Positions 53,185 through 63,484 of a DNA stretch of 64,000 bases are shown in pieces (position 1 is the first letter of the stretch; each line of letters opens with the position of its first letter). Under the pieces are notes generated by a model. The model made no database searches. It saw nothing but the letters and a program-made list of their open reading frames with translations, and was not told the origin of the DNA. Source of the stretch: Lepidostoma basale (lineage: Eukaryota; Arthropoda; Insecta; Trichoptera; Lepidostomatidae). A program made the translations under genes and the position numbers. Location of the stretch: contig JAHDVF020000001.1 of NCBI GenBank assembly GCA_022606425.2, forward strand, positions 558,001-622,000. Reading direction: 5' to 3'.

Positions 53185-53860
53185 AACAACAACAAGCCAT
53201 CACGCCATTTACCTGCAGGGGTTGGCAGAAAGAATGGTCCGGCACACTTTTCTATCCTGAAACATTTCTCTAGATTCCTCCACATTCATACAATGAATCA
53301 TACACGCCCGTAGATTCTTCCGACTTCTAACATGACCAACCTTAAATATTGATTTTTTTTTATTTTTCTCGGCGTACCTCGACTCCATATTCTATTTAAA
53401 TCGTTAATGTATACTTTCTTTACCATTCTTTCTCCATCCATGCGTTCCATATGTCCGAACCAACGCAACGCAGAGATCCTTTCATAATTTTGTTCATAAT
53501 ATCTTATTCCGCTCTACCACGCCACGTTTTCCTCGGTCTTCATCGATTTCTAGTTCCATTTACATCGTTAACATATACTTGTTTTACCATTCTTTCTTCA
53601 TTCATCCCTTCCGTGTGTCCAAACCATCTTAATGATCATTTCATTATTTTGTTCATAACACCAACATTCGCACCGCATTCACTTCTTATATTTTCATTCG
53701 ACACTCTTCTATCATACACAGATTATTTACACATTCGTCTAAGAGATCTCATTTCTACTGCATTTATTATACTTTCATCCTTCTTTTTCCAGTTCCATGC
53801 TTCGCTTCCATACACGAGAGTCGGTACAAGGACACCATTGTGTTTTAAAATGTGTTATTT
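53185..53860 (-). pseudogene. LINE 3' part with (GTT)n tail, family G
   Basis: From right to left: LVYGSEAWNWKKKDESIINA, EMRSLRRMCK, SNENIRSECGANVGVMNKIM, then an internal duplication of the 'IMKGSLR' block and the noncoding end ATCACGCCATTTACCTGCAG. 'YGSEAW' is the RT thumb landmark. The tail (CAACAACAACAAC inverted) is at 53185. Longest family G copy. Confidence 0.75.
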
Positions 53861-53864
53861 TTAA

Positions 53865-54245
53865 ATTCTTATTTTTAAAATAATTTTATTATTACCAATA
53901 TTACTGTTAAAATGATCCTAAATGGTATTATACTCCTAGCTTCTGTATATGGTGGGATATATGTTATCGTATCATAGTATTTCTTTTTAATTACAATAAT
54001 TCTGTTTCATACCGCGAACTTCATTGATAAACTTTTTAAATTTCATATATACTGGTTTTTCCTCGAAATATATGAATTAAGTTATAATTTTAATCACGTT
54101 TTTTTCTACGAAAAATAAAATGCGTGTAACACTGTGTTTCCCAAAATTTTTCGTTAACAGCTCCCATTTATAAAACAAGCAATATTTACCGTCGTTCGCT
54201 TACCAATATTTTGAAAGTCTAATCATTTTACTGAAGCATGAATAA
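53865..54245. other. Intergenic DNA, nothing recognised
   Basis: AT-rich. Confidence 0.4.
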
Positions 54246-54425
54246 ATTGACGACATTCGTGGCAGAGTGGCAACAGTTATGACGGTTAAATAAAGATCCC
54301 GTGTTCGATTCCCGATGAAAACAGCATGATTCTCACTGTCTTTTGAACTGGTGTAGAAATCACATGGAAATGAATGTAGATACATTAGTTACCTATCACA
54401 TGCCATGAGAAATAATATAATAATG
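54246..54425 (+). repeat. tRNA-headed SINE, copy 9 (diverged)
   Basis: GACGACATTCGTGGCAGAGT, B box GTGTTCGATTCCCGATG near 54301, body lacking the usual ATGGCGATAG. Oldest-looking copy. Confidence 0.75.
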
Positions 54426-54429
54426 ATGT

Positions 54430-54850
54430 AAAGAGCTTCTTCTCCTTCTTCCTCACCCTATTCCTGTGCACTTCTGGACAAAGGCCTCCCCCATTCGCTT
54501 CCATGTCACTCTGTCTGTTCAGATCATCCTTCCACCGTAGTCGCGGTCGCCCTGCACTTCTATTTGCCGTCCACGGTCTCCGAGTCAGTAGTCTTCTTGT
54601 CCACTTTTCATCTGAGCTTCTGGTTACGTGACCTGCACATTGCCATGTTAGAATCGCCACCCGGTGGATGATGTCAGTAACCTTTGTTTTTTTCTCTCAT
54701 CGTATCTTTTTTGACTCTGTCTCTTAGGCTTATTCCTAACATGGCTCTTTCCATGGCTCTTTGGGTCACTCGTAGTTTCTTGGCACTTTGTTTGGACAAT
54801 GTAACAGTTTCAAGACCATAAGTAAGTACCAACTGGCAGAACGCGTAAAG
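54430..54850 (-). pseudogene. LINE 3' fragment, family B
   Basis: Inverse of 57520-57950: ILTWQCAGHVTRSSDEKWTR, RLLTRRPWTANRSAGRPRLR and WKDDLNRQ, then GTTTGGACAATGTAACAG. AAG tail at 54435. Confidence 0.8.
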
Positions 54851-54859
54851 AGCTATTTA

Positions 54860-55417
54860 ACAAAATAATAATAATCAATGAAACAGAAAATGTTATAGAT
54901 GAAACATTTGAAATAAAAGTAGACGTGTATATTGGAAAAACTATAACAAAATTTTATAGATCAAGTATGTAAGTATACTAAATTGAATACTGTGGTTTCA
55001 GTTTTTATATTAAAATATAGGCTTTTAAGAGTTAAAAAAAAATTACTAAAATTATTTATACTGTACAACAAATATAATATTATAGATATGACAATAATCG
55101 ATATTTTGTTATATTACTCAGTCTCATTTAAGACGTTACTAAAGTCCAAGCTCCTATTCAGAAACACCAAACAAAAACATTATTAAGCCAATGGTCACAA
55201 TGGTTCTGACTCATGGAAAATGAGTCTTAAAGAACAACAAATAAACTAATGGTTTGAAAATAGGATATTAAGAATAATCCTGGAACCCAGACCTAGTGAT
55301 AAGATGGAGTGTGGAGATATCTAGTTGCAGCAATCTATATATAATAATGAAGTTAAAAAACAGACTGAAAAGCTGCAGTTATCTCCGAATGTCTAAGGGA
55401 CACTGTCTGGGACGATA
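54860..55417. other. Intergenic DNA, nothing recognised
   Basis: AT-rich to 55190; 55190-55417 may be a degraded LINE 5' extension of the next element. Confidence 0.35.
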
Positions 55418-55795
55418 AGCATATGCTAGTGGAAAGCAAAGTTAGAATTTATAAAACATATTTTAAGAGTAGCAGAAATGAGAACATTGCGATCTATTGT
55501 GGGGAGAATCCTTAGAGATAGGATACCCAATGAAGAAATTCCCAAATCCTGCAAAATTGAAGACATAGTGATATGGAGTAGGCAGAGAAGACTATTCTGG
55601 AGGGACCACATCGAGAGAATGGATCCAGCAAGAATTCCTAAAATAATGATGCACGAGACTCCAGAGTGCCGTCGACCACCAGGACGACCACCAAAGAAAT
55701 GGATAGAAGGCTGGTCGTCTTCATCACAGGAATAAAGTTGATATCCTGCATAAACAGATCGCAAGATCTTCAATCAGAAGAAGAAGTTTGCTGTT
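55418..55795 (+). pseudogene. LINE 3' fragment, family C
   Basis: MRTLRSIVGRILRDRIPNEE, then IEDIVIWSRQRRLFWRDHIE and RRPPGRPPKKWIEGW, ending in GAAGAAGAAG. Frame intact over 80 codons. Confidence 0.78.
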
Positions 55796-55799
55796 CCCT

Positions 55800-56449
55800 T
55801 ATTGATATAAAAGCCGTACTGGATTTTCCAGGGATTCTAAGTAACTTCTACTGTGCACTTTAACGATCACTGGTTTAGTAGGAGGACATAATCGTACGAT
55901 CAGGGGTCGACGATATATGTAGACGTTTGTAATTCAACAGTTTGCGTGTAATCATACCGCAACCATCCTGCCTTTAATTTGGCAAAATATTTTCATGCGA
56001 TAATGTCGAAAAAGCAATGGACTCCTAATGTCACCCGTATTTTTAAAATTATGATTAAATAATTGTTATGATTGTAAGGAAACCCCTTTACCAATGACAG
56101 AATTGCCATAATACTATAATCTAAGTTAAGGGGAGTTGGTAGAAGGCAGTTGTTCTGAGCGGTGCGGTGTTCGGAACCTGTTCTAAATGGCGCAGAACAG
56201 AAAAGCCCTCGCTGCAGTGATCGCCAATGCTGAAGAAGAAGAAGTTAAATAAAATTTTATATTTCTTACATATAGTCACATAGAAATATAAGGAAATATT
56301 CTGATATATAATTTGTTTATTTTAAAATAATATGCCAAAAGGTCTAAACGAAGAGAAGCACAGAAGAAGTTTTGGCTTTTTATAAATAAATAATAATATA
56401 TTATTCGTTAAACGTGTATAATAATATAATATAGAATAATCAGTGGAGG
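55800..56449. other. Intergenic DNA with a small LINE family A remnant
   Basis: GCAGAACAGAAAAGCCCTCG and GTGATCGCCAATGCTGAAGA near 56200-56240 match the 3' end of family A. Otherwise nothing recognised. Confidence 0.45.
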
Positions 56450-56610
56450 ATTAAGCAGTAAGCGGACTAAGTGGCAGGACAGGAAATCGACCGGCAGGAA
56501 GACCACCTAAAAGATGGCGACAGTTGGACATCTGTATCCCAGGAACAGGCTCCGAGAAATAACAGGACACAGTCCTAAATAAAGCAGAAGAAGAAGAAGA
56601 AGAACAAGAA
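56450..56610 (+). pseudogene. LINE 3' end, family C
   Basis: SGRTGNRPAGRPPKRWRQLD-like reading with breaks, then CCCAGGAACAGGCTCCGAGA and a GAAGAAGAAGAAG tail. Very short. Confidence 0.5.
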
Positions 56611-56619
56611 GTGTTTTCT

Positions 56620-57400
56620 TGATTTTTTTTCTCATATGAGGGTTTCACTTGACTTGATTACTCATTGAAAATACTTATATTATTTATATTTTGGTTAACA
56701 GAATGTTCGTATTATTCCATTTAACCGTGTATCTACAGTCATTTAGTAGAGTCAACAGTTTCAACACATTTCAGACATTAATAAATTACGTTCACAATTA
56801 CTAATTAGCTTCTGCTTAACGCATACCGAGGAGTGCCCATAACATTGTTACAGGCAATAGAAAAATAAAAAGCTTCACCGAACTTTTTTATCTACAGAAT
56901 AGCTTATTCTTCTTCTTTTTAATGTAGAACTTATGGCCTGTTTTTCAAGGGAGATCAAACTCCACCAAAATTGATTCCCAGCGTTCGATCAATCTTTTTG
57001 GTGGCCTGTCCGTGGTCATCTACCTTGGGGATGGTCGTGCAATACAAGGCGATGCAGCCTACTAGTTTACAGGTAGTTGAATCCATTCTTCTCACGGGTG
57101 CATACCACTTTAATATTAAATTTGTTGCTTACCCTGCTTAACAACATCTTTAATCTCGTATACCTTATTCTTGTATTCCTTATTTGTCGACGCAGTGTAT
57201 TACCAGATATGCTCCTGAGTGTCTCCATTTCTGAAACTCTGAGCGCATTTTTTTGTAATTACGGTGTCCACCCTACATTCGATCCCATATGTCATGTTGG
57301 GTCGCATACTGATTGATAGATCTCTACTTTGTTGCTGATTTCAAACTCGCATATTTCTCTTATTATATTCCTTATTCCAATTTTCTCTTGAGCTCTGCGG
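56620..57400. other. Intergenic DNA with possible LINE 5' remnant
   Basis: 56890-57400 has LINE-like minus-strand words (for example the inverse of GACCACGGACAGGCC near 57005) but no clear family match. No gene supported. Confidence 0.35.
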
Positions 57401-57414
57401 TTTGGTTATCTCTC

Positions 57415-57955
57415 TGAGAGAAGAATTGGACTAAGCTGGGCAGCTTTCGGAAAAATGGGTTACATCCTTAAAAAAACGGAAAATACCGATCAACCCGAAA
57501 CGAAAAGTCTATGAAGCCTGTGTTCTGCCAGTTGGTACTTATCTTCTGAAACTGTAACATTGTCCAAACAAAGTGCCGAGAAACTACGAGTGACCCAATG
57601 AGCCATGGAAAGAGCCATGTTAGGAATAAGCCTAAGAGACAGAGTCAGAAACGATACGGTGAGAGAAAAAACAAAGGTCATTGACATCATCCACCGGGTG
57701 GCGACTCTAATATGGCAATGGGCAGGTCACGTACCCAGAAGCTCAGACGAAAAATGGATAAGAAGACTGCTGACTTGGAGATCGTGGACGGCAAAGATAA
57801 GTGCAGGGCTACCGCAACTACGGTGGAAGGATGATCTGAACAGACATGTCGGAATAACCTGGATGCAGTCTGCACAAGACAGAGTGACATGGAAGCGAAT
57901 GGAGGAGGCCATTGTCCAGGAGTGGACGGGAATAGGCTGAGGAAGAAGAAGAAGA
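57415..57955 (+). pseudogene. LINE 3' fragment, family B (best copy)
   Basis: After thumb words (VYEACVLPVGTYLLKL region, frame-broken near 57545) one frame of 111 codons reads MERAMLGISLRDRVRNDTVR, VATLIWQWAGHVPRSSDEKW, RWKDDLNRHVGITWMQSAQD and VQEWTGIG, ending in AAGAAGAAGAAG. This is the C-terminus of an insect RTE-like endonuclease-reverse transcriptase. Confidence 0.82.
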
Positions 57956-57959
57956 TTCC

Positions 57960-58771
57960 TTATTCGGTCTTACAGTGTCTTGCCAGATATACTCGCGAGT
58001 GTCCCTGCATTCGATCCCATATATCATTCTTTAAAATCCATCGCACTTTGATTAAAATCGCAATGTTTTATGACTAAACAATGACGCATTTTCAAATAAA
58101 CACATCAAATGTAATAATTGATGTATATTTTGATATTTACATTTAGGAAACCGTACATCCTTTGTTTAGTGAAACTGTCGAAAGAATTTTATTTAAGATT
58201 GTCCTTGTAATCATATTACTTCCTATTTAACTGTATTTAAATTTTAGAATACGTTTAGCATCACTGACATGTGTTCAGATATTTTTAACATATCTTATCT
58301 TTTTGAATGAATATGCTTTCAAATAAGCGATAATACTTCAAAACCATAATTCTTGTTTGCTGATTATATACGTTTGAATGTGTTAAAAATTCAGTAAGGT
58401 TAAATTAATAATAAAAATCTGTCTCTAATGATATAAATCTATTCGGATGTGACCACGGTTCACCCCCAGATGTATGTATCAATAGTGATAATGATGAAAG
58501 AACATCCAACACCGCGTTTATCATATAATAGTTTGTGTGCAGGTAGGTACCCAAGGTAAAAGTGAAAGTTGAATGAATCAGCGGTTATGTCAAGAAGTCA
58601 TCGAACGGATACCGGGTCCGCGCTGTGAATATTCATATACTTAAACTAGTAACATACATTTGCATACACATTGTATATAATAATGATACCATTACGTATG
58701 TAGTATTAAAAATATTACATAAAAAAAATCTTCGTCTAACTTCCATACAAAATTTATCATATACATAACGT
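57960..58771. other. Intergenic DNA, nothing recognised
   Basis: 57960-58025 resembles 57175-57215 and 57275-57300 (TATATCATT, CGATCCCATAT), probably part of the LINE's target or a duplicated flank. The rest is AT-rich. Confidence 0.35.
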
Positions 58772-58831
58772 ATGGAAATAGCCATTAGAGCTGAACCTCT
58801 GTAAGCCAGAAGATCCAAGTCCATGTCCAAG
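58772..58831 (+). repeat. Dispersed (CAAGTC)n-tailed word, copy 3
   Basis: GGAAATAGCCATTAGAGCTG, then AACCTCTGTAAGCCAGAAGA. It touches the pogo-like element's left end. Confidence 0.7.
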
Positions 58832-59725
58832 TACAGTAAAACCTCGATTAACGGACCTCTATTCAACGAACTTCGGATATAACGGACAAAAAATCCGGTC
58901 AAATGTAAAAAAATTAAAAACGTCCTGTTAATTTATACATGCTGAAATTCAAGTGTCGCCTAGCTAGTATTTGAGACATAATGCCGAGGATGTTGGTGAA
59001 GATAGCGAAGAAGAAGAAACAGCACTCCAAAAATAAAGTTATCAGTGGTAAGATCACTTCTCGACGATCTAATAACATTTATTGACTATTCGTCAGAAAA
59101 CAAAGTTCAAATATACGAGTATTATACGCATTTTCGTAATTTTAGAGAGTTGATTATAAAAAAGCAGCAAACTTCAAAGTGCAAACAAAACTTGATTCCT
59201 TTTTCAAAGCAGGATTACCGAAAGCAAGCTCGTCGATTTCAAACATCAACGTCATTTCACGACGAGTGTCCGAAGACAATAATTTTTTGTGTGTTTTGTA
59301 ATGTTTATTTATATCTATTATAAATACAGTGTACAATGTACACAGTGTACACTGTAGATATTTTCAATATTATTTATTTATTTATTTTAAAACTATTTTT
59401 ATACAGGGTGTCCCAGATCTCGACGTCAAGCCGGAAACAAATGATAGGGCAAGTCATGCTGGTTATGAGAAAAATGTAAAAAAATCTAAGTTTTATATTT
59501 TTGAAATTATATGATTAAATGATTTTCTCGATTTTTTTTATATGCCTATAATTTCAAAAATACAAAGTTTAGATTTTCTTTAACATTTTTCTCATAACCA
59601 GCATGACTGTTTCCCTCATATCATCTGTTTCCGGCTTGACGTCGAGATCTGGGACACCCTGTATAACGGCTTTAACGGAACCCCCCTCCCCCCAATTGGT
59701 CCGTTATATCGATGTTTTACTCTAC
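58832..59725 (+). mobile_element. pogo/Tigger-like 3' portion with nested MITE
   Basis: Ends CAGTAAAACCTCGATTAACG and, inverted, AGTAAAACATCGATATAACG. The interior reads AEDVGEDSEEEETAL, then VRSLLDDLITFIDYSSENKV and FRELIIKKQQTSKCKQNLIP, resembling the C-terminal helical tail of pogo/Tigger (DDE_1) transposases. HTH and catalytic parts are deleted. Confidence 0.7.
59404..59661. mobile_element. Fold-back MITE nested in the pogo-like element
   Basis: 258 bp with about 110-bp inverted arms: CAGGGTGTCCCAGATCTCGA and its inverse; TA at 59402-59403 and 59662-59663. The arms also share GACGTCAAGCCGGAAACA and CATGCTGGTTATGAGAAAAA. Noncoding. Confidence 0.9.
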
Positions 59726-59751
59726 TGCAGGGAATAAAGCATGAAAAATAT

Positions 59752-59905
59752 ATTAACTAACTAATCTACCAGCACGCTGTCTCTGAAGGGGTAGACATAA
59801 ATAATGGACCGCCACACTGTTCTTTTCTAATATACTTCTCTCGATTCCTGAACATTCATACATGGTGTCATGCACGCACGTCGATTTCTCGACGAGATAT
59901 CTAAA
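59752..59905 (-). mobile_element. LINE 3' end, family G (diverged)
   Basis: TTAACTAACTAATCTACCAG, then GCATGCACG-type word CATGCACGCACGTCGATTTC as in 39965. Confidence 0.65.
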
Positions 59906-60778
59906 CATATAATAGGTTAAAAAGTTTTAAAATAAGCATTACAGAGTCGTAGTATTGAATTCAACTGTGCGACAGTGATTAGATAATTGGAAGAGGAAGA
60001 CCCATTCGTTGGCCTATGAGTAGTCCTGACTTGACCCCCATGAACTGTTACGTATGGGGTCGTATGAGATCTTTAGTTTATGATGTTTCTCTTGTGCCAT
60101 CAATTAAGGAACTGAGAAAGGAATTATAAGTGTAGCCTGATAACTTATTTGATCAAATTCGTCTATGTGTAAATCTGTCGGATGTGCCAGTTTCCTTCTG
60201 TGTTATGTTTGTAGAATTCAATTTCAGAAGACGCGATAGGTGAATCATATGCTCCTGATACTTACAATGAACGAATGTTGTTTAAGAACCCACGTGGGCT
60301 AATTTAATATTTATTATTCATGACGAATGGTCATGCTAAATGAAATACGATTGACTCTCTAGTTTATTTGTTCTAGAATCATAGAAAATTGTACTTAAAT
60401 TCGAGTATATTGTACGAGAAACAGCAAGGATGATTATTTTTATGTTTGATATTAATATTATTCAATATAAATTTACGTTGTTAATGAAATGTCAATCTAA
60501 ATTATCTGTTATTATTGTGAAATCGCCATCACGATACAGGTTTGCTTAGTATTTAGATTCATTTATTATTGTTTCTTGAACAAGTTTTCATCAATATTAT
60601 TTAAATAACAATGAGCATATAAGAGCCTAGAATTTCAATATATTTTAAGGATGTTTTTTCAGAATTTTAGCTTGTGCCGCTTTTGTTTATATATATTTTC
60701 TGCGAACTAATTTTACAATGTGAAAAGACGCAACCAAATATTATAATGGAATTTTAAAAAAGAATCGTTTTTTCAATT
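59906..60778. other. Intergenic DNA with a possible transposase scrap
   Basis: Near 60000-60130 the frame PIRWPMSSPDLTPMNCYVWG is followed by RSLVYDVSLVPSIKELRKEL, like the third-Asp region of DD34-37 insect transposases. No element ends seen. Confidence 0.55.
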
Positions 60779-61072
60779 ACACTTTGAAAATTGAAAATAA
60801 CTTTGTTTATAATCCACAAACAATTAAAAAACACGACACGTTTCGGAGAAAACCTCAATTAGCTCAGGTTAACTTTATTAATTTAAATGTAGGTATTGTT
60901 CCTTTGTATTGTATCGATTTTTAAATGCATTTTTTATATTAGTCTTTCATTGTTTAGTTTTTATTATACTCGTATATTGACACCTGAAGATAGAGATATC
61001 CTCCGAAAAATGTCGAGTTTTTTTTAATATTGTGTGGATTATAAACAAAGTTATTTTCAATTCCCAAAGTGT
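60779..61072. mobile_element. Fold-back element, family 4
   Basis: Arms of about 70 bp: TTGAAAATAACTTTGTTTAT and AATCCACA, matched by TGTGGATTATAAACAAAGTT and ATTTTCAATT. Inner ends ACACGTTTCGGAG and CTCCGAAAAATGT. ATACTCGTAT sits in the loop at 60966. Confidence 0.82.
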
Positions 61073-61554
61073 ATTACCTACTATGGAATTCCTGAGAGAT
61101 GATGGATCTTAAAACTATAAGTCACTGAGAGTTATATCTGAAATCGTACTATAAATTAATATCAACGTTAAATTCCACTCTACTTAAAAGACTGATGATC
61201 TCTCCATAGATTATACAATAATTCAACCATCTTCTATAGAAACGTTTTTTCACGTGTATTCTTAAACACAACTCGTATAAAATATCAGGTATTAACGTAT
61301 TCAGAACATGTGGTTACTTTCAGCTAATTTTAGAAGCGTTGTGTATAATATAAGAGGAAACCTGTTGTATCAGCGTGAAAAAATATATATTCAAGTGAGT
61401 GTAGTATGTTATACGTTGGTTGGAAAGAAAAATTTCATTCACTATTAACAAGTTAAAATGCTGAATATATAGAAATGCCTCGTTGAATCTTTCGCTAGGA
61501 AACAATTATTGGTTAGCTGTTACCTAAGCAATGGTGTTAAACTTTATTAAAAAT
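61073..61554. other. Intergenic DNA, nothing recognised
   Basis: AT-rich. Confidence 0.4.
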
Positions 61555-62060
61555 ACAGATTATGTCTAGGCCGATGCCGCGTGAAAAGAGACCAAAAGGC
61601 AGACCATAGAAGGTTGCTCAAAGCTGTTATAGGACGCAGCGGCTCTTTTTCGTTAGCTTCGCTCACCCAATACCTTGGCCTTAACTAGGGAATGGAATAT
61701 TCTACCATCGGGAGAAAGAGGGACCACAGGTTACATTTAATATAATTAATATGTCCCACTTTCATAAAACAGAATAAATCATAGTACGCAAGTATAAAAT
61801 ATGAAAAAAAAAAAACTTAAAGCATAACCATAAGATTATTTTCAGACAGATGTTGGTGAGAGTGTGACAGAGTGAGAAATGGGAGGCAGACCATTTATTT
61901 ATTGTAGGGTAACATACAGTGATTGGTAATACAAGTGCAAATGAACAAACTTACAGTTAAATAAAGACATAGAACGTTACCAGCCGTTTACCCGAAGCTG
62001 TTATAGGACGCAGCGGCGCCCCTTCGTCAGCTTCGCTCAAACAATCCCTAGGCCCGCCCC
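61555..62060 (-). repeat. Two copies of a low-copy GC-rich repeat
   Basis: GCTGTTATAGGACGCAGCGG occurs at 61622 and 62000, each followed by a CGTCAGCTTCGCTCA-like word (61650, 62028) and a CC(T/C)(T/A)GGCC segment. Related plus-strand words are at 31550 and 32167. Unknown family. Confidence 0.55.
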
Positions 62061-62109
62061 CATTCACGCAGGACTTACATTAGCTGGAGCATGCATCATT
62101 CCAGAAAAA

Positions 62110-62465
62110 AAAGCAAATGGGAAAAAGGCTATCTAGGCCACATTTAATCCAGTTTAATTTCAATCCACTTCTATGTCCCAATCTAACAAAACAAAATATG
62201 GTACATGATTTTATGGCCTATTATAACACTGTGACAGAGTGTGGGATGGGAGGGAAAACTTGGAAGGATGAAATACTGATGGGAGGCAGACCAATAAAAC
62301 ATTGGGCGGACTGCGTCTATGAGGATTGGAAGAAACTGGGAAGACTTAAAAATATAAAATGGTGAGGGATGGGTAAAGACAAGAGCCAACGGAGTACCTA
62401 CTCTTTTAGAGGTGGGCAAATCCTACAATGGAATATAGCACCGAAAAGAAAAAGAAGATACTTTA
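62110..62465 (+). pseudogene. LINE 3' fragment (GRPIKHW type)
   Basis: MGGKTWKDEILMGGRPIKHW, then ADCVYEDWKKLGRLKNIKW: a 'GRP..W.D' C-terminus. It ends in AAAGAAAAAGAAGA near 62447. Confidence 0.55.
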
Positions 62466-62689
62466 ATTTTTAAATCAAGCATTCATGTCATATTTCATTA
62501 CAGAAGTTTACGAAATATATTTAATTTGAAAATAGATATTGAAATAGCACTAGAGAAGCTTCTCGTGCATAGCTCGCATAGTAACGGTGTCTGGTTTGCC
62601 TTGAAATACTTCGCATAATATTATTAAAATATTGCACTAATATGAAACCAACTATTTTACATCAACATCAGTCATATAATTATTTACAG

Positions 62690-63480
62690 TCAAAGGTTCT
62701 CATCTTCGTTTTGCGGATGACATTGTCATTCTGGCGGAATCTGTGGGGGAGCTAGAAGGCATGCTAGATGAACTGAACACTGCATCCAGACGAGTGGGTC
62801 TCGGGATGGATTTGGACAAGACGAAAGTCATGTATAATGAATATATTATCCCGAGATCAGTAACCGTCGATGGGTCGGCTCTCGAAGTGGTACAAGAATA
62901 CACATATCTTGGCCAAATCATACAATTAGGACGAAACAATTTCGAGAAAGAAGCCGACCGAAGAAATCAGTTGGGTTGGGCGGCCTTTGGAAAATTACGT
63001 CATGTTCTCACTTCCAAAATACCACAATGCCTCAAGACTAAGTCTTCAACCAGTGCGTCTTGCCAGTCATGACGTACGGAGCCGAGACGTGGACACCGAC
63101 AAAAGGTCTAGTCTACAGATTCAAGGTCGCCCAGCGCGCCATGGAAAGAGCCATGCTTGGAATAACCTTGAGGGACAGATTTAGAAACGAATTTATTCGA
63201 CAACAAACCATGGTGACTGAGGTGGCTCTACGGATAGGCGGGCTGAAGTGGCGGTGGGCTGGCCATATCTGTCGGAGAACCGACAGCTGATAGGGAAGAC
63301 GGGTTCTGGAGTGGAGACCACGTACAGGATTCCGTAGAATTGGACGTCCCCCTGCCCGCTGGACCGACGATCTGAAGAGGATTGCTGGACATGGATGGAT
63401 GGGAGCGGCAATGGATAGGGGGCGGTGGCGTGCTTTGGTAGAGGCCTACATTCAGCAGTGGATGACAGACGGCTGATGAT
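62690..63480 (+). pseudogene. LINE reverse transcriptase, catalytic to C-terminal part, family B-like
   Basis: HLRFADDIVILAESVGELEG contains the FADD catalytic motif of RT; then MDLDKTKVMYNEY, VVQEYTYLGQII, a frameshift near 63040, LPVMTYGAETWTPT, MERAMLGITLRDRFRNEFIR, LKWRWAGHICRR, two stops at 63288-63293, RRIGRPPARWTDDLKRIAGH and VEAYIQQW. The longest LINE coding remnant in the window and the only one with the catalytic Asp pair. Inactivated. Confidence 0.88.
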
Positions 63481-63484
63481 GAAA

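Noticed and set aside
53451..53864. 137-codon plus-strand open frame, Phe/Ser-rich
   Set aside because: Antisense of the family G LINE remnant at 53185-53860.
62690..63480. Active retrotransposon
   Set aside because: One frameshift and two stops interrupt it and no 5' endonuclease domain is present.
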